Shown here in pieces: positions 1 through 11,100 of a stretch of 23,645 bases of DNA. The DNA lies in the NCBI GenBank assembly GCA_019649035.1, contig BMAT01008673.1, positions 237,540 to 261,184 of the forward strand, given 5' to 3'. The notes below the pieces were generated by a model, which did no database searches, was not told the origin of the DNA, and saw only the letters and a program-made list of their open reading frames with translations. This DNA is from Elysia marginata (taxonomy: Eukaryota > Mollusca > Gastropoda > Plakobranchidae). The translations under genes and the position numbers were made by a program. Positions within the stretch are counted from its first letter, which is position 1. Each line of letters starts with the position of its first letter.

Positions 1-270
1 TAGAATCTAAATCCAGAGTTGTGCTCTGTGTTTGATTTCACTGCAATTTGTAACCTCCAGTATTGCTAAATCTAGAATCTAGATGAATGTTAAAATTGTA
101 GACCTAGCCTAGGCTTTTAAGGTAAGTAATGGTGTGTCTACAGCGCCTACACCATAAGCTTCGAAAGTTCTATCTAAGATCTTGGTTTTTAAGTAGAGAC
201 TTAGATTCTAGATTTAGATATCTAGATCGAGATTCTACTAAGATCTAAATTAGATCTAGATCTAGAGCCT
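1..270. repeat. TCTAGA/AGATCT-rich degenerate repeat
   Basis: Many overlapping copies of TCTAGA, AGATCTA and TAGATT, densest at 200-265. Confidence 0.6.
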
Positions 271-620
271 CTGTAAGACTGAAATATAGACCTATTTGAT
301 TTTCAGAAATGAGAAGGCTAAGGGTTTCTATGGAGACTGCGGTGTGCTATTCTTCATTTTTGTGAACAAGCGATCTTTAATCACTAGAACAATGATGATA
401 ATGATGATTATGGCAGCTTCTTTGCTTTGGAGATTACAAGGATAAAGAAGATGCCCATTAACATGCTCTAAGATGATTTTAGGCCTATTCTTGATGTGCA
501 TTGAACAAAACAAACAGTTTTTATAGGATTAAGAAAAAGTAAAGGGCATCACTGGAACATTCTGGTGGGTTTTCCCCACAATAGAAAGGCAGCGAGATTA
601 CAGACAAAAGAAAGCAATAA

Positions 621-666
621 GATTTATTTGAACATGGAACCTATAATGTTCAATGCATAATGTTAG
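621..666. repeat. 46-bp direct repeat, copy 1
   Basis: Matches 1358-1403 at 45 of 46 bases. Inside, GAACAT and ATGTTC form a short palindrome with a 10-base centre. Confidence 0.9.
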
Positions 667-1357
667 CATTTCATGGCAATAATATGTACTTACAGGCATC
701 AGCCTACACTTCAGTAAGCTGAAGCCCATATCTTCATACCCCACTTGGTGGGTCTATGTTTCATAAATTGCCTGAAGCCAAACTTGCCTTTATTTTGTAC
801 CATCCCCACATCTAGTGTACTAACATGCTCAAAAGGCTGGGAAAAATTTTAGCATTTCATCTTTCAGTAATTGCAAAGAAATCTAACCTTGATCAAATTG
901 TCTCTTCTACCCTCCATCATAGGATTTGACGTTTTAAAAACATTGAATCTGTTTGTATCTGAATCTCAACATGAAAGCCCCACATTAAAGTCCGTAAAAC
1001 AATTTAAGGCGGACCAGTAAAACTTTATGTTGAATGCTTGAAATACAACTGAAATATACCTGTAAATACCAGTTACTAAAAAAATAGGGTGCTTGGGATT
1101 CATTTGCCCTGTATGCGGGACAGATTGTCATTGGTTGTTGCCTTCCTAAATAAAATTTTTTTCTATCATTGCCAATATGTCTGAGTGGTTGGGCAGGCTT
1201 CAGCTGTTATAGGCCTACTCTTTTTAAATAACTGGTTGCAACACATGTATACTGGGTAGACTCTGCTTTCAACCATAAAGCCCTGATTTGAGGATTTCAT
1301 TAAAATAATGCTAAAAATTGGAGTGCCTCAGTGCATCAATCTTTTCTCTTTGTGCGA

Positions 1358-1403
1358 GATTTATTTGAACATGGAACCTATAATGTTCAAGGCATAATGT
1401 TAG
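1358..1403. repeat. 46-bp direct repeat, copy 2
   Basis: Differs from copy 1 only by G for T after TTCAA. The flanks of the two copies are unlike each other. Confidence 0.9.
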
Positions 1404-2083
1404 TTATTCTTAATCTAAAAAGTAAAGAAAAGTAAAGTTTTATATTCTTGATACGAGCGTTCGGGAACAAGGAGCAAGGTCCTTTTTTTTTCCAGGCATA
1501 TTGTATAGTGAGGTAGTTATGATTGCTTTTCTCACAAGCCTTTACTTTTGCAGTCTTAAGAGGCCTAGCGGCCCATTTAATGTTAGATGGGCACAGGGAA
1601 ACAAATGAAGTTCTTAACTTATTCTAAAAACTGGATATATTGGTTATTCTCAAATTTGTCTGTCGTTTGTTATTTAACTTTGACTACCTGTTCAGCCTCT
1701 ATTGGATGGCTGTTTCAGTAAACCGTTCACAAGAAGATATACCAAAGGCAAGGAAATGCTGAAATTGAGTAGCGTGACACATTCCTTAAGCATGTTATTC
1801 TCCCTCCCCACAATGCCACCCTCCCTTTGACACACACCTTTCCTTTTCGATAGTGAGAGCATGTAACAAAAGAAGCTTTATAATTTGTTATCATTTGCAA
1901 TTTTTGCCATTTGTATCATATATTGATTGCTTTGAATTTTCAGAGATTGCACAAATTTTACAATTAAATACAGATCAGCACTAATTAAGTCATTGTTGAT
2001 CATACAGCTGCAAACAGACAAAATAACCAATTCTATGGAGACGCTGAATGAAACATAAACAGATTCTTTTGCTTTCACTTCAG

Positions 2084-2103
2084 GTCATGGTTAAGGAGTA
2101 AAG
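2084..2103 (+). promoter_or_regulatory. Short 5' leader after a probable splice acceptor, with a 4-codon upstream ORF
   Basis: A pyrimidine-rich stretch ending in CAG at 2081-2083 looks like a splice acceptor, so an untranslated first exon probably lies upstream. The following 20 nt carry an ATG at 2087 in good context (G at -3, G at +4) encoding M-V-K-E and a TAA at 2099-2101, two bases before the main ATG. In the main frame a TAA at 2092-2094 closes any upstream extension, which supports 2104 as the start. Confidence 0.45.
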
Positions 2104-2278
2104 ATGTCTTCAAGACTTCCGCTACTCATTGCAAACCAGCATGAAGATTACACAGAGCGAAAAATAAAAAAAATAGTGTACCGCAGTTTTGAAGACATCG
2201 ATTTAACTCATGTGTGGCTTGACCCCATTGAAACAAGGAGAGCCATAGCTCTGATTGATGTCCATCCCAGAGGAAATG
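2104..2278 (+). CDS. Exon 1 of the PARP14-like gene (start codon)
   Basis: Encodes residues 1-58 and the first base of codon 59. The ATG has A at -3 and an in-frame stop just upstream. The donor is AAATG|GTAAAA at 2279, leaving phase 1. The segment T-R-R-A-I-A-L-I-D-V resembles the last strands of a PARP14-type RRM, but the exon is too short to call a domain. Reading on past the donor meets a stop at 2302, so the exon must splice. Confidence 0.6.
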
Positions 2279-5200
2279 GTAAAACCAACGAAAAATGCAA
2301 ATGACAACATGAGGCAATTTAGATTTAGTTTAGGAAAATGCATACAGGATGAAATGAATAGTTTAGGAAAATGATTTGTTTGAATTTGAGTAAAGTTAAG
2401 ACTTATAAGTTATGCATATTTGACAATTCACAACCTTTTTTGTACATTCTGTTTACACAATGCAAACCAATTTTTTTTTAAAACTGTGACTTAATGACAT
2501 AGGCCTATTAAAAATGCCGTATTCTATATTAAACTCTAGTAAAGTAAAAATATACATAGGCCACTTTTACAAACTCTGTGGTGCAGTGAAATTAAAATAA
2601 GAAGGTAGTAATTAACAAAAATGTTCCTTGTATAATCACCCACTTATTGAAAATATTCGTTTTGCAAGTATGAGTTTAATTTTTACTGTACTGTATTTTT
2701 ATTTAGAAAAGCAGTATTATTAAAGAGACATTAATTTCTAGTTCCTAATTTTTTTAATATATGAAAAGATTCAATGTTTTCTATTACACTATATTTATAT
2801 TATAATATTATTTTTATATTAGAAACAAAATATACTGTTTTTAGGACTATATGTCAGTTTGTGAAAATGTAAATTTATTGAGGTCTAAGAAAAAAGCATA
2901 TTTTTTTTCCAATCAAGTTCCTGAGTATCATGCCCTTGAGAAGCAACCATATCTGCTAGCTTGGGCAGATCCAGCCACAAGCCTTCTGGTAAACACGAAT
3001 GGAATTTCCAGCCTAAATTATGGGACACCGGACAAATTGAAAATGCTTTTTACCATGAAAAAGCGTGGTGGAAGTTCTGTTGAGTTTGTCAAAATGTGGA
3101 GTCCGTTGGATGATTCAGAAAGCAGCATGAACTATTTTGAAATTGGCTTTGTTCATGGATGGGGTAAGAATCTGCCATGAACATGTAGAATTATGTACGT
3201 TTTTAATGGTTTGTTGGTTGTTTTTTTTTTTATAGACAGCTAAATGTTGATATTTAAAAACCTTCCAGGTTCAAGTAATAAAGTAAGAAGAAAAGTATTT
3301 TTAAAGCAATGGCACAAAAATCTGAAGAATTTAATGTTTATTTATATTTGATAAGGCAAAGTTAAGTTTCATGTGTAGGGGTTCTTTATTACGCTAAAAA
3401 AAGTAACAAACTGTTTTATACCATCTTCTTCATTGAAAATTAAAGAAATGTTTTTTCTTTCTCAGATGCCGTGTTGAAAGCGTCTTGTAAGAGCTGGACT
3501 GTAGAGGGAGAAAATCTAACACTCCTTCCCCTTTTTCCCTGCTTTCAAGAGGACCTGGAAACTCAGATTTTGAAGCTCCCAAACTCTAAACAGTGTATCC
3601 ATGCCCCAAAAACTTTTGATGCAGAAGAGGTTAAGGATATTTCTGTATCCACCTCACAGATTACAGGGAATACCTCTCAAACGAGAAAGTACCAAATGAA
3701 AGAAGATGATCAAACTATAAGCCCACAAACAAAGGATGGGCTGACTAGTAGGGAAATGGTTGGTTCTCAAATGGCAAGGCCTGAATGTTTTGACTCAAAA
3801 AGCAAATTGGATGAGTCCTTTTTGAGTCAAAATAATATTGTAAGCATTGATGATGAGCAAATGGATTTCTCAAAAAGGGACCAAAATTTTGGATTGCCAA
3901 TCAATTCCTCATTTCCAAATGATGCTATACCAAATGGCTCTGATAATAAAACCTCTATTTATGCAGGAATGAAAGGCAAATTGCCAGCTCTTGCTAGAGA
4001 TATACTTGCTGAGACCCACTTTCCAAAATCAGAGGCAATCACTGATCAGAGTATCAAAAGTGGTGGTTCGAGTGCATCATTACTTCAGAAGGTGGTTTAC
4101 ATCAAATACTCTAATCCCTTTTTGGGATGGCTGCTGAGTGTGATGGAATATGAGAGCAGCTCCAAAATAATCAGAGATATTGATCAAGATAAAAAGATTA
4201 TTTGTTTCCAAAGTGAGGATGGACGAGGAAAGGAATGGGTTGCAGCACTAGAACAGGAGTCAAGCAATGTAAGCAAGCATTAAAAACATTCTAAAATTGG
4301 ATGCATTGCAAGTCTTTAAAGTAGATAGTGAAAGGAGAGGGTTTTCTTTGTATTGCTTTACAGCAGTTGAAAATCAGTGTTTTGAAAAAACTGCAATACT
4401 CCAGTTTTTAAGATTAAAAATTTAAAAAGACCAAAGTTAATCACAGCTCACAATAGAGCATTAAAAGTCTAAGTCGAAATAGAAAAATTTACCAAGACTT
4501 TCAATGCTCTTTTGTGAGCTAGTGTGATTCATTTTGGTTCTATTGCTTGACTTACTTGATAATCAGTGAGCTAAAGAACAACTGTAGTGTTGCTGTCTCT
4601 TTACTGCTGTCCAGGACACATGAAGAAATGGCTTAACATGGTAGAGTGGAAGTTTAGAGTGGTAAAAAAAAGTAAGTTGTAATTTATGTACAACTATGTT
4701 AGTGTATTGAAGGAAAAGATGTAAAATAAAACATTTCGTTTTGGGGTATAAAACTCAATCGGGAAAAAAACTTATCAAGTGTGAGAATCAAACTTTAAAT
4801 AAACAATAAATTGTTGAAACCTTTGAGATGTGCAAATTTGGCAAATGTTTTTTTGATTATTTTGATAAATTTTGTTCAGATTTCAATGATGCCGGACTAT
4901 GAAGAGTTTTTTCTCATGGCAATGAGGCCAATGATTCAGCTGAGCTTGGAAGGAAAGAAACTATCACTCAGTTTAGACCAGGAACAGCCACAGCTTCTTC
5001 TCACCAAAACAGGCGACCATGAGGTGAGTCTGAGTATCAATTTTTATTTTTTTTTAAATTATTGTGATGTTACTTTGATCCCGGAGATCTTGAATTGTTT
5101 TACTTTTACACAATTTTAGATATACTAAGTTGGTTAAAGTAAATAATAAAAATCTAAATAAAAATAATGTCATAAGTGGTACAAATTTGTCAATGTATAA

Positions 5201-8133
5201 TCGTTCTAAATACTACCAAGACTGGTTCTGCTGCTCCTACCCAACATAATTACTCTGTGATTAGAAAAACAGATTTAGAGTTATTCTTCAGTCAGTAACC
5301 ATTCTACCTACCCACCTGTTTATCTATCTACAGCACATCTTTTTAAAATGTTTGTTGGGGACTTTTAATGTTGAAGAAAGAGCGTTTGAACTCCTCATTT
5401 CAAGGTTAATAATCAAAATTTATAGACTTCACAGACAAAGTTTTTTCCAGCTCCTCACTTATGACAAGTCTTTGACACTCCCTGTTTTGTTGGTAGTCTT
5501 TAGTTCTCAGTCTTCTATTTTTTCACAAAAATTAAAAGGGTTAACTTGAGAATTTTGTATTTTCTCTATATCTCCGTTTTTACAAAGTTTTCTTTTGTCC
5601 ACCATGGCAACAATTTGACCTTATACATCAGTGGCTAAACTAGAAACTTTTTTGCTTCTGTTCATTTTAATTTTAAAAGCTAGGGTAGATCAGTGAGAAA
5701 ATTTTACGTTCAACCCAGCCTTGGGCTTTGATTTTAGTATTACAAATTTTCCACGATCTTTTTCCCTGTGGCCCCTTAATTATAGCCTAGCTCTGCAAGA
5801 TCAAAGAGCTTACCTCATATTGTCTTCGCACTTACACTGAGAAACAAGGGAGTGCACGGGGATCATCATCAATGCTTGTGTCACAGACCACTAATTGTGG
5901 ATTGGACTTAAAGAACGTACACGAACATGCACAACAAAGAAACGAGTAACAACTGGTCAAAATTTAACAATTTAATTACATAAATACTTAGTTAATTTTA
6001 CAAATAACACATATGTACATAAATACAAGTATACAGTTACTTTCTCAGCCACTAAGGCTCCAAATTACCAAAAAGATAGCCACCAAGGCTAGTAGGCATA
6101 CAAATAAAGTAAATATGTAAATATTCCCCTGAGGCTTTATTTCGACAAGCCACTAAGGCTTGGAATTAATATCAATGATTATCACCACACAGGTATGGTC
6201 GTCCTAGTTTAGGACATTCAATAACATTAAAAACAATTTACATATGACAGGGCAGGTAGACTATGAGGAGGAGTCAACTTCTGGCATACTTGGCTTAGCC
6301 CCAAACCCTGAAACAAAGAAAAGCTACATTACAACCTTACTTCAACTACAAAGATGAAACTATGACTTACACAGATTACAACAACCTGACACTGACAGAT
6401 ACAATACTTATAACACAAAGCTGGTACCTCAGGACCGACACAAGACTTAGTTACAGACTGACAACAACAGTGGGTATTAACGTTGACTACGGGTCCTGGA
6501 AAAAAACTAGAGAGTTTTGCCTTCACAGTATATAAAGGAATTTCTGGAACACAACTCCTTAACACTCACTATCCCTGAAACCAACAATGTTAACTCTGTT
6601 AGATCTGTCTGCTGCGTTCGACACAAATGACCATCCGATTCTCTTAGAACGCTTAAAAATATCATTTGGTCAAAGAGATACTGCTCTAAATTGGATAGGA
6701 TCTTATTTAAGTGACCAACAGCAAAAATTAAAAATCAACACTGAGTGTTCTAAAGAAAGGTCAGTCAGATACGGTGTGCCTCAAGATTCCGTTTTAGGGC
6801 CTCTACTTTTTACCATGTATATTTATCCTCTTGCAGATGTAATCAAAGATCACGATTTTCTTTACCATCTATATGCCGATGATGCCCTACTATATTGTCC
6901 TATACCAACTGACAAATTTGATTTAATGACTAATGAATGCATGGATGTGCAAGTGCTCTAACGATATCAATGCATGGATGTGCACAAATAAGCTTACCAT
7001 GAACAACGACAAAACTGAAATATTGCTGTGCGGTACTTATCCTAGCTAAAGTAAGTTGAGACTAAGTCAATAAGAATTGGAAATAATGAGATAACCTTAG
7101 CAGATAATGTAAAGAATCTTGGAATATACCTAGATAAGAATTTGTCAATGAACTGTGCTGTTTCACATATCAGGAGATGCCGTTATTTAGAGATTAGAAA
7201 AACTGCTCATTGGAGACCCCCTATAAACGAAGATGCTGCAAAGCAATTTGTGCTCTCTTTTGTAGTTTCAAAATTAGATTACTGCAACTCCCTCTGTTAT
7301 AATATGACGATTGGAAACATTCAGAAACTTCAGTCTATCCAGAATGATGCAGCACGCCTAGTCAAACGAGCTCGTAAAAGATCCAGCTCTTCATCACTTT
7401 TAAAAGAATTGCTCTGGTTGCCAGTAAAAGAAAGAATTATCTACAAAATTGCGGTTTTAGTCTATAATTGTCTCTATTTAGATTCATCACCAAACTACTA
7501 AAAAGACTTGATTAAGATCTACGTCCTTAGTAGGGCACTTCGCTTTTCTCAGAAAAATCTTTTAGAAGCATCTACAGGACGTCTAAAAACATTTTGGGAA
7601 AGTTCCTTTGCTTACGCTGCTCCTGATGTGTGGAACGAACTTCCAGAACATAATTTATGAAAATGTCTCCGACTCTAGCTATTTTCAAGAATAGGCTCAA
7701 AACTCATCTCTTCAGACTCAGTTTTCGATAAATTTCAATCATCTCACACTATCTTCTGTAATATACACTGCCATGTAACATATTCATATACCAATTATGA
7801 TGTACAGAACTATTTTGTTCCCTTTTGTTCATGAACGTAGTATCACCTTAAGTTAACTTTTTTCCCAAAACTTGTATCATCTCGATCTCGTTTATATACA
7901 AATGACTTACGTCAGTTTTATTTATTTCAGTATCATAAGATTGTCTCTCTTTTTTTTTATTGACCTCTTCGTGCAATAATGTCTTAATATATGTATATAA
8001 TACCATTTTAGAGCAGGAGTTTAAATCTATGTATCCCTAAATATAATTGTATATGTGACTGAAAGATTGATATGCAAGTCATGTAAAGTGCTTTTAGCTT
8101 CTCTTTTAAAGGAAAAGGGCTGTACAAATAAAA

Positions 8134-8173
<40 letters not shown>

Positions 8174-11100
8174 AATGAATGAGACAAGACAATGACACCT
8201 TCTAAAATATTTATCTAACGATCAACAACTAATAACAACTAGAACCAATGGCTTCCTATCAATTGGGTGAAAGCAAACAAACAACTCAATCTGCTGACAA
8301 ATCATCTAATAGAGAACCATCTGTTGTGACCAGACTGGAATCAGAACAAGGTTTCTGGTCTTTCCATCCAATGCAAGCCACCTTGTCTGTTGTGGTGCGG
8401 GTTTCCATTTTTCTTTTTTTCTTGTGGCTTTTAATTATGTATCTGGCTTCTTGATAGGATAGATCATCACTCAGCTGCTCGTCTAAGTCATATCCCTTTT
8501 GGGCTAGTCTGTCTGGTTTTCATAGCCATGTGTTTTACAATGGCCTGAAATCCATTGGGCGATCAGCGTTTCTATCTTCTTTTCTACTCTTTGAAGAGCA
8601 TCCCCCAGTTACTCCTGTTCAGCTGCCTTGGGGGTCTTCTAATTTTAAGACTTTGAATCACTGAGTATCACTACATTGGCCCCTGACTGGTCTGCAGCTA
8701 CCTCTTCCGTCAGCTTCAGTGCCTTCTTGATCGTTTCCAGTTCTGTTTAGTAGTTGTGCAGTGCACACCTGTGGGTCACTTGAATGGCATTATCATCTTC
8801 AAATCTAATAATGCTTATGTCATCACTTTCTGATCTAAGCCCACAGTATATCTCATTGTCTCCGAGTCCATGCATGGTGCGTACATGCAAGAGTAGTGTT
8901 TAGCTGTGACCACATACAGTGCTAGAATTGACTGCCATGGAAATTATCCAATTGAGCCTTGTGGCAAAGAAGCATGACACACTTGATCCAGGTACCATAC
9001 ATGTTTATGGCACTAAACTACAACTGCATTCATGCACAACACATGGACTTAAAGACTATGGTCAGTTTTCCTAACAACCCTGTTTTTAGTTTTTATCTCC
9101 CGAAAAATTCAGGCAAAACATGTACATGAATTACTGAGGCAATGAGTTAAATGGGCTAAAGATATACGATTTGTTGGGGTCCATCATTTGACATATGAAC
9201 AGAATATTCCATTCTGTAATTTCAAGCGTACCAACTGTAGCCTTTCTGTTTCAAATTCAGAAATCCAGGAGCATATGTGTATTTAAATCTTGTTCAGTTA
9301 ATTTCTTAACGAGCATTTTGGGTTGTATGGTGCTAAGTGCGGTCTTGTTCAGTTAATTTCTTAACGAGCATTTTGGGTTGTATGGTGCTAAGTGCGGAAT
9401 GGAAATGTACAAACAGTTTAATTCCTTACTCTCTTACCTGTTGATTGTAAGCGTTTTACCAGTGGTGGTGGGTGAGGGTTTTTTGGTTGGAAGGCTGAAA
9501 TTACGCTTATGGGTAGTAAGGAAAGCATTACTTACAGAAAATATTAAATATGCTTTAAACCCATATAACAATGAGAAGTTACACTGCACACATCCACAAA
9601 TTGTAGAATATTCTGTACCGGTTCTTTCCTGCACTAATTGGGTCAATTCTCTGAGAGGAAAAAAACATCACAAGATATAATTGGGGTTTCAAGTGCAAGT
9701 GCCACTATGTAATAGTCGTCAATTTATCATCCAAATCATTAATAAATTGATCATGTCTTGGAACAAATCACGATTGCACGGTTGATAAGGCTAGACTTCA
9801 CCGCTGCCATCGCAGGGAAACCTTTGCCAGTCAATGTCTCTGTCCTATGGTTTCTCCAGCTATGCTAGCTTCCCTTGCTGTTCATGGTTGTAGATTCTCA
9901 ACAAACAGTTTTGTGGCCTTGGGCAGACAGTGAACATTTGAAATGAAAGAGAAGATATGAAGTTGTTGTTTTTTATACCTTTTCAGTTTGAATTGCCCTC
10001 ACACTATAGGTAATTCCTTACGAAATCTTTGGGGCTATCAGCTGCCTTAGCCCTTGAGCGCCCACTGCAGCTCCTTTTTACTATTATTATTGCGTTTTGG
10101 ACATTCAATTTGTTGATCATTATTTTTTGTTCTTTTAAAAATGTATTTATCTTTTTTTTTTAATAAAAAAAAATTAATTGCCACTATTTTTTGTTGCAAC
10201 AAATTTATTGATCTTTTTGTTTTTTACACAGAATAACCAAATGAGACTCGGGACTTGGATTAAATCACTGATCGCGAAGGAGTCCATTCCAAATATACCA
10301 GAAGAATGGTTTGAGGATGAATCTTATTATAACCAAGTAAAGGAAATACACCCATGTGTTAAATTTATAAGCTGCAAAGATGAAAGAAGCATAAAACTCT
10401 TGGCACTTTCATGGGATGAAGCCAAGAAAAGCCTATCTAGTGCTGCTCGTGACCTAAAAAACTGGCTTGTTTTATCCAGAAAATCACTACAGACAGCTGA
10501 TTTTGATGGAAAGAGAGCTGCAAGACCTGGGTCCACTCCTCAATACTTGAAATCAAAGTATGATAATGAAAGTTCATATGCTGACGAAAACTTTGAGTCG
10601 CCATTTGAAAAGTTCAACACAGACTCGACATTGCCAAATGAATTTGTTAATGAAACCTACAGTCATGCAAATCTGACAAATAAGTTACCAGGTATGGCTA
10701 GAGATATACTTGCGCAGACTCACTTTCCAAAACCAGAGGAAATTACTTATGAAAATCACATTGGTTTGAGTGCATCTTTACTTCAGAAGGTGGTGGACAT
10801 CAAATGCTCTAATCTCTTTTTGGGATGGCTGCTGAGTGTGATGGAATATGAGAGCAGCTCCAAAATAATCACGTTCTTTGATCCAGATAAGGAGATTTTT
10901 TGCTTTCAAAGTGAGGATGAAAGGAAAGAGGAATGGCTCGCAGCACTAGAACAGGAGTCATATGATGTAAGCAAGTTTTTAAGTCAAACCGATTCCAAAA
11001 ATGCATTCATTGAAAGTTTTTGAAGTAATTGTCATATTTACCTACATTTTGTGTCTTGCCACGACTTATTCCGGTGGCTCTGCCCTCATCAGATGTGGCT

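Larger units (their letters stand above)
1..2083. other. Upstream region without a supported gene
   Basis: The first 270 bases are dense in CTAGA, TAGATCT and AGATTCTAGA, a degenerate simple repeat. A 46-bp direct repeat lies at 621-666 and 1358-1403. The rest shows no coding signal on either strand; the few open frames (328-513 and 1878-2078, minus strand) look random. The promoter of the PARP14-like gene and an untranslated exon may be here but I cannot place them. Confidence 0.6.
6590..8170 (+). mobile_element. 5'-truncated CR1/L2-like non-LTR retrotransposon
   Basis: The element begins inside the reverse transcriptase and ends in an ATT microsatellite (about 8140-8170) after GTACAAATAAA, a common tail for this group. 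A 7-bp target-site duplication, AACAATG, lies at 6583-6589 and 8171-8177. Truncation at the 5' end with a simple-repeat tail is what target-primed reverse transcription leaves. The reading frame is broken, so it is dead. Confidence 0.85.
5024..10231 (+). other. Intron 4, expanded by transposons
   Basis: This 5.2-kb phase-0 intron is far longer than its counterpart's non-gap sequence. 5024-5850 holds nothing I recognise. 5850-6589 is repeat-like with small palindromes. 6590-8170 is a LINE. 8171-8960 is degenerate minus-strand retroelement. 9288-9397 is a tandem duplication. 9398-10180 shows no feature I can support beyond T- and A-runs near 10150. Confidence 0.7.

Noticed and set aside
567-576. 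NF-kB-like site GGGTTTTCCC upstream of the gene
   Set aside because: It fits the insect Rel pattern on the minus strand, but a single 10-bp match 1.5 kb upstream is expected by chance.
2845-2917. Longer form of exon 2 beginning at 2845
   Set aside because: The phase does not match exon 1; joining gives a stop after a few codons. The acceptor at 2916-2917 fits.
6329-6565. 78-codon minus-strand open frame
   Set aside because: No family motif; it lies in repeat-like DNA beside the LINE insertion.
8248-8454. 68-codon plus-strand open frame with a hydrophobic end
   Set aside because: The minus strand of the same DNA reads as the linker after a retroelement RNase H, so this is a shadow.
9378-9680. 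100-codon plus-strand open frame in intron 4
   Set aside because: It begins in the tandem duplication, has no known domain and no exon signals.
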